Shown here piece after piece: positions 24,981-39,570 of a stretch of 64,000 nt of DNA. The position numbers were made by a program, and so were the translations under genes. How positions within the stretch are numbered: the stretch's first letter is position 1; each line of letters starts with the position of its first letter. Source of the stretch: Trogon surrucura (lineage: Eukaryota > Chordata > Aves > Trogoniformes > Trogonidae); assembly GCA_020746105.1 (NCBI GenBank), contig CM036632.1, forward strand, positions 6,742,001-6,806,000. Direction: 5' to 3'. The notes under the pieces were generated by a model, which had not been told where the DNA came from, ran no database searches, and was given only the letters and a program-made list of their open reading frames with translations.

Positions 24981-27900
24981 AGGGTTTGAAGATGGGATAA
25001 ATTGAGAAGCGATGCCTATTCTTTGCCACATAATGCACCTCTTGGACTGTCACAACTATCATGCCTTGACTCAGTCTACACTTGTTTACCAAAAACGGAC
25101 ATTATCTTGGCACAGCTGCCGTACCTCATCCATCTTTGGTCATTTCTCATTTCAGCTATGTGCAAAATCATTTGTCTATAGGCCTCACTTCATACATTGT
25201 TTGAATTCTGCACCAGACACAGCTAGTAACTCAGGCCAGGAAACTTGTTCCAGATGTTAATTAACTCCCTCTGCATTAACTGGAATCACACAATTAAGGC
25301 CTGATTATTTATAAAACCATTTTGTTGAGAGAATTAGGAGAATGAACACAAACATCCTGGCTCCCACTTTCACACAAATGTCCATGTGCTGTTAAATTGT
25401 GCAAACTGGCACAAGTTGTGCCACACATTTATTTTCAGCCATCATAATTACTCCAGAGGAGAAAGGACAACAGTCAGCCAGGCGTGGAGGAGCAACACTG
25501 AAGCAAAGAGGTTGATTCCCAGCCGAGCTAAGGCCTACTGTTGTGGCACCAACATGCCTCAGAGATGCCCATCAAACATCCCTACTGCCATAAAGCCAAA
25601 TGACAGAGCAGCCTCATTTTACCCGGTCACAAATCTCAGTCTTTAGGAGTTTGGTAGCTGCTCAGGGGCTGGAGAGCCTGGCCAGTATCTGGTGTTTTGT
25701 CTGCTCTCTACCACACCTTCTTTGGTTTGAAGGATTTTTGGAGGGTCACACAAGCACTTGACAGATCCACGACACAACGAATTTGAACTGGTACAAACCT
25801 GTCACTCCCATTTGTCTTGCACACAGCTCAGAAGCAAATCAGGGACCTCTTATTACCTGGTATTGCAAAATGGACAAATACAAAGTGAGCAAATACAAGG
25901 TGCAAGCAAGCTTTGCCCGAGCTGTCTGGATGCATGTGTCCTGTACGTGCAAAGGTAACGCCCCCGTGGCGATGCAGGTCACGATTGATGAGGAGGCGGG
26001 CTCTGAGTGGCAGGAGAACATGCGCAGCTTGTAGGTGAGTGTGGTCCATGTCTCCAGTTCCTCCCTTGGACAAGCCTATGACGTTTAGTGGTGTGCGCTG
26101 AGCTGGGACCCACAGCTGTAGGGCACAGGCTGAGAGGTTGATGGTCATTGACTGTCTCTTCCTGCACCCTGTTGGCACCTTCAGCATTACAAATCCTACA
26201 CCTTAGGAAGTGGAAGGGGTAGGGAGAGGCAGCACTGTTATGTTTTGCTGATCTCATTTTCATTTGAAAGTAATAATTCATTCCAGTATGCTTACTCATC
26301 ACTCTCACCCACACAGTTTTCTGGGAGTTGCATGAGCAATTCCAAAACAATGCAGATAAAATTGGCAGGACAAAAGTGATGGGAAACTGGCCCCCAAGTG
26401 AGTGCTCTTAGCGAAGAAGGGGATGGCAGGCACGAACTCTGTCTTTGTTCATAACTGAGCTGCAGGTTCTCTATCTCCCAGTTTCCTTTCAGGCATGTTC
26501 CCTTCTAATTTCTCAATAAGGTGCAACCTGTGGTTGCATAAACCTCCTTGGATATTCCAGTTTTCCACAATACCCATCTTTAAAATAGGATCACACCTTG
26601 TAAGATATTTCCCCGCTCTTGGTTACCAAGTGGTAATTAATTTTCCCCGTACCAGCATGATTTATTTTTTTGCATAACCCACTCCTCCTAACTCATAGAT
26701 CTGATTTTATGTATCCTCCCCATAGGTAATTGTCAAGGCTTTTCTTTATTCTGAAAAATTTTCATGGTTTGATAATACCCGTTAAACTATTCAACTTCAT
26801 TCCAGGATAAACACTTGATGGTTAATGTGTCAGGGACATCTGATTACATTTTACTCAATGCCAGACATAAGCCGCCTTCTCTCCCTCTGAATTAGAATAA
26901 TAATTCACAGTTCATCATCTATCAGCCTTCAAGTATTTGGCTATCTATCACATGAAAGCAACTCTCAGCAGAGAACTGTCAGCTAACATTGTATTTTGAG
27001 GTTTCTGCTGATAGCTCCTTAAAGAGGTGTAAGCTCCCTTCTTGCTTTTCTATCCTTTTCATCTTATGAGAGGCTTTCGATGCACACAGCGGAGTCTAAA
27101 GAGAAAGAAGCTTTGATCTCTGCCACCTGAAGTACATTCTCACCATTAGTCGTTTCAGGTGAAAATATTTGTAGTGTAATGCTAGTCCTCCCTTCTGCTG
27201 TCTTTAGGAAGGTTGGGAGTGTTGCTGTGTGTCTATTTTTTAAGCTGTGTTTTATGTCTGAAGTGGGTAAGTGTGATAAAAAGAATATATTTATATATAA
27301 ATATAAACCAGCTTTATTTCTGCTTCCCATTAAGTTTTTGACCTTAGATTACTTTTCTTCATCAGCATTTCAGTTTGATCAGGTTGAAATATTTTGGGGA
27401 GTTAAAAGTGTCTGAAGCCAACTTGTAGCACTAGAAGTTTCTCACTTTCCTTATGCTCAGCATGTAGCTGCCTTCCTTTAGAGAGCTGAACTTAACAAAA
27501 TGAAAACTTTCAGAAGCTGAGTATTTTAATGAAAGCTCAGCTTCTTGCTGTTCATCTAGTGTGTGGTTCTTTCAGGCATATGTAGGTAAGCTCTCAGTAA
27601 ACTGCATATCTTGATTAAGAGTTGAAGAATTTGTTATCTGAGAGTCAAACTGTGTGTATTTTCTGACTAACCTATTTTTGCAGAAGCACGTCAGGCTAGG
27701 TGTGTAAACAAAGGGTTGGTTATTTACGAGCATACTTCCCAGTTAATGAGAATTTGTGAGAATAGTTTATTTTTCTTTAGTATCTTCTTTGTTTTCCAAG
27801 TTGTGTATCAATTTCTATGAATAATTTTCAGGACTTCAGAATTTAGAAATATTGGTCTAATTCGTGAGCTCTGGATAGAACACTTTTGGGGAACAAATTG

Positions 27901-30589
27901 ATGACTTAGTATGTAACTGCTGGTGTGAATTTCTGGGCAAACAACAATTTATGAAACTTCAGTGATTCAGGGACTCCGTATTTAGCTGTATGCTCAAAAA
28001 CTAACAAAATGGATCTCAGAAATGAGAGGGGAGCAAAGTCAGCACTTTCACATTGTAAAACATATTCCTAAATCCAACTGCTTACGTCTTCATCTGCTCT
28101 AATACTGGTGAATAAGTGAACAAAGAGCAACATTTCTCCACGGAGCTGCAACCCAGCCAGTTAGTGAAAACGGGATTGCACAAAGTATCTTACAGAGCTA
28201 GGTTTGTGCCCCGTTTGCTGCCCACACAACAGTCTGCAGCCACAACTCCAAGGGCACCCAGATAGCCCAAGATTTTGCTTGTCAAACAGAGCCACAAGCA
28301 AAGGACTTGTGTCAATCGACACCACAGCAGCTGCTTGGGGTGAACAGGAGCAGAGCAGGAGGAGTTATGTGGGTGGTGACATGACCCAGGAAACAACAAG
28401 GAATGCATATATATTGAATTGCAGATCCTGTTGTTAATGATAGTAGGAATTGCAGTTTTACCATTTGTAGGCTGGTCCCTAGAGAGGTGATCAGTGGGTG
28501 GAAGTGAGACACACGGATAATTTCAACCACCCTGTCTTTATGGCTACCTGGGAGTCTTGTCAGTTCATTGGGATTTTTTTGTTGGTTTTTTCCTTTCATT
28601 CCAACCAATTCAGAAAAAAAGAAAAAGATACGTGGAATCACAAAAGGGAATTTTAAATGCTCTGAGACTAATGAGGGATGTGCTGACCCTCCAAAAATAT
28701 ACTGCCACTGCCCAATGCACAGCATTGATCCGAAAGGAAGCGATGATACAACACAGCCCTGGATATTTTGCTTTGTGTCTCTAGTTTTATCCTAACCGAA
28801 CATGGTAAAAAGAGAAGCAGCGATCTGCAGTAGAAGTAACCTCACTATGCGAGCTGCCTTTTCTGATGCAGCATCCAACATCAGGAGAATAACTATGGCT
28901 CTTTGATGACTTAGTTGGGCTCAGTGGAGCTTGGTGCTATTTATTCAGTGTACTTGGGTAAGACCTCTTATCTGACATGGGGTTCTGGGCTGCTAAAGGC
29001 AATTTATACTGCAGAAGCAGCCCATCAACAGAGATAATGTTGAAAATTGCTCAGGTGTGGAGAGATGCATCAGTATTGACAAAGGACTTCGGGGTAGAAT
29101 TAGATTTTCTAGGAAGAGGGATTAGCATTTAAAATAAGCAGAGAATCCTATTCTGGTATGTACTGCAGAGATGTCTGCTGGCAGTGAACTCTCTGCACTG
29201 ACAGTTGAGAAAACTGGAGCACTGGAGTTTTACAGGTCATACAATGTACTTTTGAGCTATTCCGCAATAACTAAGCTTGGGAGAGAACATGGGGCTTTTC
29301 CTGTGTTTTACTTAGTAAGTAAAAATCAGACAGCAGCATGAGAAGAACATGGAAGGGCAGTCAGAATCATGAACTCCTATACGCATTTTGAAACAGAACT
29401 CAATAGAAATCTTGGATCAAAATAATTCTAAATTTGGAGCGTGCAGAATTCATCTCAGTCTTTGTGGTTAAGGGCCTATATATCTCTTGCTAGCTGTTGT
29501 GGGTAGAACTTCTAAAAAAAGGCATCGCAGCTCTTTATGTTTGTTTGTTTGGTACAGGGTTGAACAGCATCAAGCAGGGAGCCAGAGATGTATTTAGATT
29601 CATTCCCCCGGAATATGGGTGGGGATGGACATGTTCTTAATTAAAACTCGGAGTTTAGAAGATTGTTTCCCAAGGTTATTTTTGGTTGCTGGAGTCTGGA
29701 TCTGAAGCTTGTCTCCTGGCTCTAACCCGAATGTGTTCATATCTGATTTGGGCAATTTAGAACTTAATCTTTATTTGGAAGCAAAGAAGAGCAACCATTC
29801 ACAGATTCCAAGTGATGTCATCAGTTTCCTGTAGGATATAGCGTAAAGCTGTTTGAGCAATCTCAATACTGTTCATCTTGCAGCTTGTCAATGTATTTTT
29901 CTATCAGATGAGGGGTAGACTGGGAAACCTCAGAATTTCCTTGGGGTGTCTAAGGGAAGGACAACACCTTTGTGTAAGAGTACTCACCTGCAAAGTTTCT
30001 CATCCCATATCCCCACTCTGTCATCGGCTCTCCCATGCAATGATGCTCAATGGCATAAAGCTGTGAGAAGTGGTGGGAGGGGAAATGGTGATGTGTTGGA
30101 ATGGCAGCCAGGGATTGCAGGGTCAGATCTAGCAGCTTCACATCAAGAAGCTCCTGTTCCCCTCCGTGTCGTTCACGGTTGACTAAGCTCTAGCCAAGAT
30201 TTGATAGTTCTCTACATAACCTGGCAAAAACATTCACCCTCTTCCAAGCAGTGTGGTAGTTAATATAGACGTATGTGCTAACAACATAATAAGCTGATTA
30301 ACGGTTGGATAAATCAGTTATCACTCAGCAAACTAGGAGATACTTCCCTTGCTAAATAAGAGGTCACTGTCAAGTTTAATGTGCATTTAATAAGAGCACA
30401 CATGCAACTGCTGGCTTTGGGTGATGGTCTGCTCAACCACAGTGCGCGCTTGATCACCGCAAACTTTTCATGCAGGGATGGTGAGGCTGTACATTTAAAA
30501 AAAAAATATGTAAGCAGAAGAAACGAAAGAGGTCTGAATACATCCTGTTGTGTACAGGCTTCTTACTGGTTAGAGGCTGACCATAGTAA

Positions 30590-30880
30590 CAAAGGGTCAA
30601 AGGAAGAGCCTGATGCCAGCGAGGACAGGGCAGGCTCAGGTCCCTGGGAGTATTTCATCCTGTCGCCTGCCTTTGCGCACCTCCACAGCAGTTCTCTGAG
30701 CCAGGAGAACCTTTTCCACAGTCCAGTTCCTGCAGAGCTGCGGGGGCAAGGGAGCAGTGGGAGTGTCGGGGGATTTTGTGTTCACTGGGGAAGGGAATTG
30801 CAGCGCCGCTCTCCTCCGGGAGCGGGACTGGGCTGGGGCTGGCGATGCTGCCGCTTCCCTCTAGATGGTGCGGTCTGATA
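30590..30880. promoter_or_regulatory. CpG- and GC-rich cluster between FOXL3 and FAM20C
   Basis: A GC-rich block in otherwise AT-rich DNA, with CpGs concentrated at about 30660-30875 (for example CAGCGCCGCTCTCCTCCGGG). It coincides with an open plus-strand frame at 30381-30878 that shows no known domain. It could be an unannotated promoter, an enhancer or an undermethylated island; no transcript can be read from sequence alone. Confidence 0.4.
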
Positions 30881-33800
30881 AAAAATGTAAGGAAAGACGG
30901 TCATTTGTTTTGATTGGGGTCTCTCTTTTTTTTCCGGGTGGAGATTCTTTTATTACATTTGCAGGAGGTTATTTTGCCAATGAGTGGGAACTGGAACACC
31001 GCACTGCTGGTAATTCTCTTAAGTGTTGGGATAAGAGACAGATCCACATACTACGTATGTATTTGCTAAAACCCGGTGCACTGTGTTGTATTCTACCTTG
31101 AGATATTTTGCATATTAAGCTTCTACCTAAACTGTTCCATTTGGTTTTGTTGGTTGGTTTGTTGTGTTTTGAGTTTTGTTGTTTTTTTTAAATCGAGGAA
31201 TCTGTGTCAGTGTTTCAAGGTCAGACTGGGAAATATCACAGTGCTGGGTAAGAGACTTTGTTTAACTCTTTCTGGTATTTATAGCTCAAAACCACAGGTT
31301 GCTGACTACCAATTTTTAGTGAACAAAGCCAGTAATGTATATGCCGTGCTGCAAAGGAGGTATTTCACAAAGTTGATCACTGTCAAGTGGAAATGATTGG
31401 GGGGAAAAAAAAGGAAAAAAATGGGAATTAAAGCAAGACAAATCTTAAAATGCAAAAAAAAATGCGCAAAAATTCCACTCAAGACAGAGGACAGAAATTT
31501 GAGATGAAAGCCAGCTTTCAATTCACCGGTGAAATAAGTGCACCAGCTACAGTGAAAAAAAGCAATATGCACCACATGAGAAAGAGCATGTGTTGAACGG
31601 GCAGCAGCCAACATAAACTGCAGATAGTTTGGTCCAGAAAACGAATGTTAGAGATATACATGTTCAAAAATCCAGAGCAGGAAGGGTTAAGGAAGATAAA
31701 AGTATATTTGTTTTTAAACAAAACCATATCCTAGCAACACTACTGGCCTAATATTAGGTGGAGATACTGAAGCCAGCACAGCCATGGGAAAGGGAGAGGT
31801 ATCCAATAGATACCTTATGTATTTGGAAAGCAGCTCTTTTCTCACATGAGCTTGGCTGGTACTTTCTGGTCTATCCAGCTAGAAAAATGTTAGGCATCAT
31901 CTGGTAGTGAAAAAAATCAGAATTCGTTATTCTCATCACTAAGCATCTCAGAAGAATTGGCCAAGGAAGTCTGTGGCTCATGAGTACTCCGTTTTGGGTA
32001 GCTTGAATACAGTAGAGTCTAGGACTTAAAGGATGCTACTGCTACGTCAGGACTAGATTGGTGCCAGCCATTCCTGCTGGTGGGACGTCTTGTGAGAGGA
32101 GGACTATCAGTAATGTTCAACAAATTGAAGACAGATTTTATAGATAAGATCTAAGTTTACAAAGTTGGCAATTGCCTAGATGTGGCCTGATTGCTGGACT
32201 GGAGAGTAAATAGACCGAAGGTCATTTTATTTCTGACCAAGTACCGTGACATCAGTGATTGGACTGTTTGGGTGTTTAGGGGTTTGGGAGGGCTGATGGG
32301 AGATGGGCATTGAAAAATTGGAAGAGCTTAGTTGAAGGGAAGGTTGCGAGGGAGGGTGACTGCAGGATATATCTAGGATTGTAAAAAACCACACGGCAAA
32401 ACAGTGACACATTCAGACTGTAGAGAAGGCTCCCATGTTAAATAGAGGGTGTCAGGAGAAGCTGCCAAGGGAATCAGGTCACTTTGCCATTTTCTTATGG
32501 CTTCAAATCAGCTTTAGTTGCCTTTCAAGTAACTGCTTCGGTCAGATAATCACTGGGCTCAGTCCAGGAATACCTAGTGAAATGCTGCCATAAGGAAGAT
32601 CAGGTCTAAGGTCCTCTCCTGGCCTTTAACCCCAAAGTAATGAAAATTGTCTCTGAAGAAAGATTGATAGAGACAGTGTGTGTGAAGAAAGGATAAGCTG
32701 GGGATTTTCTTCCTCCTTGTTCGTGTAACTTGAATTTAGTTGCTTCTTATCTCAGACTTGGTAGGTCTCTTACTCTGCAGAAGGAAAAGAAAAGAAAACA
32801 ACCTCTCCTTTTTCAAAGGTTTTTAAGGACGTTCAGCACCTGTGAGTGTTTGAGAACATCCAGCACTGGCTCTGACCCAGCTGCCCCCCGGGTGTGATAC
32901 AGCTGTGTTGGCACAACGTTACACCTGAACTCAGAAGTCACACTGAAAGGCATGTTCCCACATATTTCAGCAATTCACTGTGTTGTCCAGGGTAACATGT
33001 ACTCTCCAACACCTGGCAGGTCAGTGTGCCACTGTGGGGGATGGAGGCGTCAAATCTGAGCTCGTGTCCAGGTCTGGAGAGCTGGACAAACACTTAGTGG
33101 GGTTGGACATGTCCACACCAGCAACCATCCCGTCTAGCAAAGCATCAAAATAAGAACTTTGGCACTGGAAATTTGCCATTTAAAAACATAATAATTATTA
33201 ATCTTCACCTTTTTTTCTCAGTGTATAATCGCTATTTACAATGAATTTTTCCTCAGCTGCCCTTTGAAATGACCTTTGCTCAGACTTGCTGGCCTTTTCT
33301 CTATATTGCAGCAAGACAGCATGGCTGGAGCAGTAGAGACTTCTTCAGGTCAGGGGAACATCATGGCAAAGAATATAGTTGTTTTTTGTGATAGACTGTA
33401 AGCTCCAGTCCAGTGGGTTTTTAAAAGTATTATCAGAAGCGAAAGGCTACATTTAAAAATGTATAAGCAGGGACTTTCAGCACTGCATGCCTTCATTCAT
33501 AATTCACCAGGACTCATTTCTAAAGAAGATTTGATATTTTTACAAGGTAAATGTACTTTAAAACCTTTCTTTACTTTGCAGTGAATGTGTGATTAAGAGA
33601 AGAGAGAAGCAAGGTTGTGCAGATAGCCATGAGTGGATTGTAATTTTCACGTAGTTGAGCTGATTGCGAAATGCAGTTGCATTCCTGGTCACAGTACGGC
33701 CACAGGTTTTGTACTGGGAGAGCAAACTTTCTGAAAAGATCTCCAGAGTCTTGCCTGGTGACTATTATTGTCTGCACCTTTATGTCTGAAGCAAAGAAGC

Positions 33801-36800
33801 TGTTTGGTAGAGAAGTCTTGCATTTGGCGTGACAGATCCGCGTTGTCGTACCCTGGGGATCAGCTCCAAAAGCGCCGGACTCTGGTCCATGAAGGCAGAA
33901 AGACTGGCATGGGGCACGAAGTTCTCTGAAGCGAGGACCCTGAGCACTCATGGAAGCACGTAACTTTACGGAAGCCCATCATACTCAGGCTCCTGCTGGC
34001 ACCAGCCTGTTGGTACCTGCTAGGCTCCCACCTACAGGTGGTCTTCTTTCCCAGGCCCAGTGTTGGCACTTGCATAGTTCTGAGCTGGGGGAAGGACGAA
34101 GATGTTTACTCTAACAAGAGATACCTATGGTTCCAGTCTCCACAGTAATTAGGAGCAAAGCACTTTTAAAGCACCTTCCCTGCACCTATTATACAGGCAC
34201 AGTGTGAGGTGCAGCCATTAATCAGACAAGCTGCTGGAGATAACTGCTAATTGAGAGCAATCTGACTCCCTGAAGTTTCCCTCCCTCTTTCTATCCATGC
34301 TGAAAAGTATAATTTGTTGAGCGTGCTGGTGTTCGAGAGCAGGTTGTGGCAGGTTGTGGTTTTACGCTTCTGCTGCGCAGGGGATTGGAGGAGGGGATAA
34401 GCAGTGTTTATACAATAATAATGCTTGTGTGTGCTACGTGGGCCTGTCCGCTTTTGTGCAATAGTGTGGATGTTGTGTATTTATATTCCAGTTCTGCAGG
34501 AAGAGGTCAGAATGGGTGGCTGATGGGAAGCAGTTGGAGAGATTCCATGGACATCTGACTTTAAATGTTAAAATTGGTGGCTGCCAGATCACCAAAGCAG
34601 CACCGGTAAAAAGAGTTTTTCCAGCTGATGGCAGAAAACTCAGCGTGCTCAGCTCATTTACTTCATGCAAGATTGCTTTGCAGTATCCAGTACATCAACA
34701 TAAGGAAGACTTTCTTTGCACTGCTAATCCTCTTAATGCCAGAGATCCACTAGTGAGTAAAAGTGCTGCTCACTAGCAGAGCTCCAGAGCAGGATTACCT
34801 GGGGCAACCTAGAGAAATTAAGAAAAACATTGTAATCCCATATATGGCTGGATAAATAAGGTGGAAAATTCATGGAAAGCACTGGCGTTGCAGCACAACA
34901 AAACCAAAGAAAGAGCAATCAGTGAGGTTCCATGTCCCAGATGTGCTACACCACAGTCAGCAACCTCTGGACAAGGTCACTGCTAACTTAAACACTGTAA
35001 ATAAGCACCTGCTGTTTTATTTTCTAGCCAAAATTAGCATTTTCATCTTCATTTTCATTTTCTGCTGATGGACACATTTGAGTTGGTTTTTCTCCCCATC
35101 TGATCATGTGCAAAGTGTGTTATGAAAAACTTCTAAGTCAGAATTAACCATGAGAGACTTCTGATGTGGCACATCCCTCCTAGGCACTTGTATCCTTCTT
35201 TGTTGCTGTTTCAGGTGGGTGAAGAGAGGCATTAGCTCTCCTTTGGGCTCCTCTGTACAAAGGTGGATGGGACAGTGACAAGCCTCATGTTGCATCTGGA
35301 AGGGAGTGAGTAACCATCACTTGTTGGACCCAAGGCAACTCTGTGCGGGGGGTGTTCCTCCTTGGTTTTGTCCCTAGCACAGTTTTATTGACTAAAGGGA
35401 AGTCTTTTGGGGGGAAAAACCCCACCTCTCTCCCTAACAAGGCCATTTGGTGACAGTTTCTGCCTATGCTTGTTCCTATGTAATCCTCAAATGGACCAAT
35501 TTTTTTCCCTTCACTGCTCAGTTCTTCATCCTTTAGGAGTTGCCTAGGACTTAGCGATGAAAGCCTGCCTCATTCCCTCAAAGGATCAAACCCATTTGGC
35601 CTGTTTTCCAGCCTGATAGGTGTTTATATCTATTAATTGTTTTCCCTTTCATTTTCTGATTTCCTACTGATATCACAGAAAGCCCTGAAGGAGACAATCT
35701 TTGATGGAGAATAACATTTCAGAAGACAACTTCCCACCTCCAACGTTTGTGGATAATTAGAGGACTCAGTATAAATGGCTTGCAAAGATGTATCGCTAAT
35801 GTATTTTTCCTTTTGTTGCCTAAAATAGTTCATTTCTCTGTACATTTTAGACATTCTAGGCTCCTTTCCATGCAGAAGACAGAAGCGACCCCTTCTACGC
35901 CTGTTGTCCATGTCCTGTCAACTGTGATTTTAAGCAATATCAAATTTCTAACATCTACTGTGATGATGACTCCTGGTGTTTTTATATTGCTTTGTCTTCC
36001 ACGTGCATTAGCAAGTGAGAACAGGTTAACCTATGCAATTCCTAAGGCAGGGAGGTCCTGCAAGCTTCCATAGATGGACAAATTGAGGTGAAAAAATGCA
36101 GCAACATCATGAGATTGCAGGAGGAATCAAGATGAATTCTGGAACTGGAGATTCTCCTACCAGGCAGCAATTGGTTCCAGATGAAGGTACACATTAATCA
36201 CAGGATGTGACCTTCTCTGAGTCAGGTTAAGGTTTTCAACTTCTAACAAAGCCCGAGCTAGGAATTCAGTGGAGAAAGACTTCTGAGTCACAATATATGG
36301 CAAACTCATCTTCAGGACAGATGGTATTTTCTAAAAGTAGCTGTTTACTCCTAGAATTACTCCTCTTCCTTCCTGTGTCAATTCTTCATTCTGTGGTGCT
36401 TCTGCCCACAAACTTGTCTTTTTCAGCATATTTCTGATGGCAATTTTAACCGTCTTTAACAAAAACAGCTATAAAAGAACATCTCTCCCTGTCTTTGTCT
36501 TACTTTCATGTTCTTCCCTAGCAAAGTCTGGTCCTAATTACAGATAAATGTACAATATTTAGTCATTTCGGAAAATGTCTTTTGTCTTCATATAGGAGGT
36601 GTAATGAGCAGTTTAGTTCATCTTGCTTTCCGTTCAGCTAAATGTCATGCTCTGTATTTGTATTGTTACCTTTTTCTGTCTAGGCAAGGAAATCAAGAAT
36701 AGATTGCAAAAAAAAAAACAAACCACAAACCTGGTTTCCTGTTAGAAAACTTCTTTCAGCTGCACTCTCCTCCTTTCACCTCTTGCAAAGGACAGCAGAC

Positions 36801-38457
36801 TATTTCAGATGTCTGCTACTGTGACCTCTCCCTTCTGACAAATCCTGTTTGGTTTTATGCCAGTGGGCAAATGAAGAGAGATCCGGATTTGGCCCAGCAG
36901 AGGCAACAGGGATCGTACTCAGGGCTTGACCCAAGTCGTTAGGGACCTCCAGGGCAGAACTAGACCCAATTAAATACCTTGAAGGTACCGTTCTGTGGCA
37001 AAGTCATAGTCCTGTGGCAAGGCTTAGCTTTTGTATTCGTAGCCACAATTTTGAACATCAGATTTTTCCATTATTTAAGCCATATTTTTCTTTCAGTCTG
37101 GACAACGGTGACTTTCTGCTGGCAGTGTATTCATGAAACTGCCTTCAAGTCCATTGCGGTATTCAAAAGTGTTGCTCATTAAATCTTGGAAAGCAGACAA
37201 CCTTTTCTCTTGTATGTTGGAGAGGATGAAAGCACTTGCAGAAGTCTTCTTTATAGGAATAAAAGTAGTCCCAGAAGCACAGCACTTTTTTCTTCCTATT
37301 CTACACAGGTCCCTCTGCTAATAATTACAATTAATGTTGTGTTATTTCTGCATGTATTTATGATGACCCCAGAATAATTGAACACAGATTCTTCTCTTTA
37401 TATAATTAACTGGCATCCTTCTGTAGTGTCTTATTGGTACCCATCAGCCTGGTTTCAACGCTCATTTCAGAAATAAAATTAGAGACACAGATGCTAAATT
37501 TTACACTACTCACAATGCTGAGTTTTGTTTTGTCTGTTCTTACTTTGCAACTCCAGCCTTCTTATAAATTGAAAGAAGCCTCAACTCTCAAATTATGGAG
37601 TTGCACTTATTTTAGGGATAATGGAACAGCAAATGTAGTTATTAACTTGTTTGCTTGAGAGAGAGGAAAGAGGTAAGAGAATTATTGGTTTTTTTTCTGC
37701 AAAAGAAATATGGAATAAGAACTGGCTTCAGATTACATGTAATATGTCACTGAAAAAAACAGACCCAAGTGGGAACCTGCAGTGGCAAATTGTTTGAATC
37801 AATCCCAGCCCACCAAAGCTTGAAAATCAGATTTTCAGCTGAGATATATTGCATAGCATCCTGGAACAGACAGGGCAATGGCTCCATTCCTCTGGCAAGA
37901 CAGTTGTCTGTAAGAGAAGAATTCATCTGTGCAGGAGCCAGAGCTTTGAGGCGATGCCCTGTGTTCCCACAGAAGCAAGGGGCTGTGGGATCCCCGCGGC
38001 TCCCAGCTTTCATCCTGATGTGGACATGCTGCTGCTTATGGAACCAGAGTAATGGGATCAGTCAGAAGCGGGGTGTGGGGGGGGAAACCTCCAGACAAAA
38101 CACCTACTTTGCTACGTGTATCCTGCACTGGCTAAGTAAAGCCAGCTGTGACAGGTGTCAGTCACGCAGAGCAGTGCTGGAAAGTGCCCAAACGCTCGGC
38201 AGCGGTATCGTCACTGCAGTTGAGCAGCTTGGGCAGGACCAGGCAAGAACAGAAGAATGACAGTTTTTACAAAATGTTGTAAGGCCATTTTTAAGGAAAT
38301 AGTTGTGTTTAAAACATTTTTGGTATTTTGTTGTTAAAATTTTCCTCCACAGTGGGAAACCCCCCTATTTTTCCTACTATTCGTTTGAAGTGTTATTTTT
38401 TGTAACTACTTTGCTTAATTTTTCCCAAAGATGGTTACACCTTTCCAGATAGTGTGA

Positions 38458-38513
38458 GGACTGGGATTTCAGGACTGGGATTTCAGGACTGGGATTTCAG
38501 GACTGGGATTTCA
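38458..38513. repeat. 14-bp minisatellite, four exact copies
   Basis: The unit GGACTGGGATTTCA is repeated four times without a mismatch (38458-38471, 38472-38485, 38486-38499, 38500-38513). Perfect copies suggest recent expansion and likely length polymorphism. Confidence 0.95.
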
Positions 38514-39543
38514 CTGTTACTGTTATTTTAAAAGAATTTTGAAGATACTGTAGGATACTCTTGCTGTTGAATTTTCCATGAGATATTTTGTCCATCTTCC
38601 TTACCTGGGTGGTACCATTGTCCCGGTCTCTTCCCAACATGGCTGTACTTGTTTGGGTTTAGTCTTATACTGCTACCTCTTATTTTATGCTGTTGCAGTG
38701 AAAGCATGTAAATTCTCTATTGAAGTAGTTGCCTTAGACACGGTCAAATTCTCACCGCAGCCTTTTAATAACCCTGGGCATGTAGAACTTCAACAATCTT
38801 TAATGCCCCTGTAAGAGTAGGAAAGAGCAGCTCCTTTCATTCACAAGCACCAAGCGTATTAGTGCAGTCAGGCACAGACCGATGGTCTCAGGAGCAATGC
38901 GTATTTCCACTATTGTTCATGCTCATGCCAAAGATTAATCTCTTTGCCCACAGCAGTCTGCTCGTCTGATTTATTTCTCTGTTTGAAAGAGATCCTACCC
39001 AGGGCTCTGTCTCTGTGCAGTCGTTGTGAGGACATCCAATTATCAGTTCATCATTTTAGTTTGATTAAATGATAGTTATGGTGAACAGCCCCACTTGTAT
39101 TGTGTCCTCTTGCTCTTTTGTGTTGCTATTAACACACATTTAGCAATGGCTGAATGCAAAGCCAGCTGGACTGAAAAAGAGCCTTTTTAGTGACTTCAGG
39201 GGACCTTGGATCCAGCCTCTGATATGAAGTATCATAGCTGGGTAGTCATAATAATTTGGTTTTTCAATCACAGGAAACTCCATGCTTCTAGATACAGCCA
39301 GCTCAAACAAATACATATTCAAATGAGAGTGCACCATAGGTGGGAAGATAAACATAATTGCACCCAATTTTGCACTTGCACTTGTCCTCCAGGAGCTAAA
39401 ATGAGATTTTTAATATACTTATTATGAATATGTGCATCTGCTTTGCCATTTTTGCATAATGAGCACATTCCTGATACTTAAAGAATTAGCTTCCTCTCTC
39501 TCTCTCTAAGAGATAGGCAAAATGAGGCATGCTGGTATTCATG

Positions 39544-39570
39544 TATTTATTTATTCATTCATTATTTTTT
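39544..39570. repeat. (TTTA/TTCA)n tetranucleotide tract
   Basis: TATTTATTTATTCATTCATT then ATTTTTT: a degenerate tetranucleotide microsatellite. A short (CT)6 lies nearby at about 39493-39507. Confidence 0.7.

Larger units (their letters stand above)
20601..30589. other. Intergenic, no gene seen
   Basis: Non-coding apart from the CR1 fragment near 23030-23300, the exon-like stretch near 22200 and the ATCCATG cluster at 24943. No other repeat family or RNA gene was recognised. Confidence 0.7.

Noticed and set aside
30381-30878. 165-codon open frame on the plus strand
   Set aside because: It overlaps a GC-rich CpG cluster, where stops are rare by composition, and shows no recognisable domain.
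33571-33951. 126-codon cysteine-containing frame on the minus strand
   Set aside because: Cysteines are irregular, there is no signal peptide and no family match.
37769-38260. 163-codon open frame on the plus strand
   Set aside because: No known domain; other frames overlap it on both strands. Probably chance.
38458-38513. Possible CRISPR-like repeat
   Set aside because: Repeats are directly adjacent without spacers, in vertebrate DNA. It is a minisatellite.
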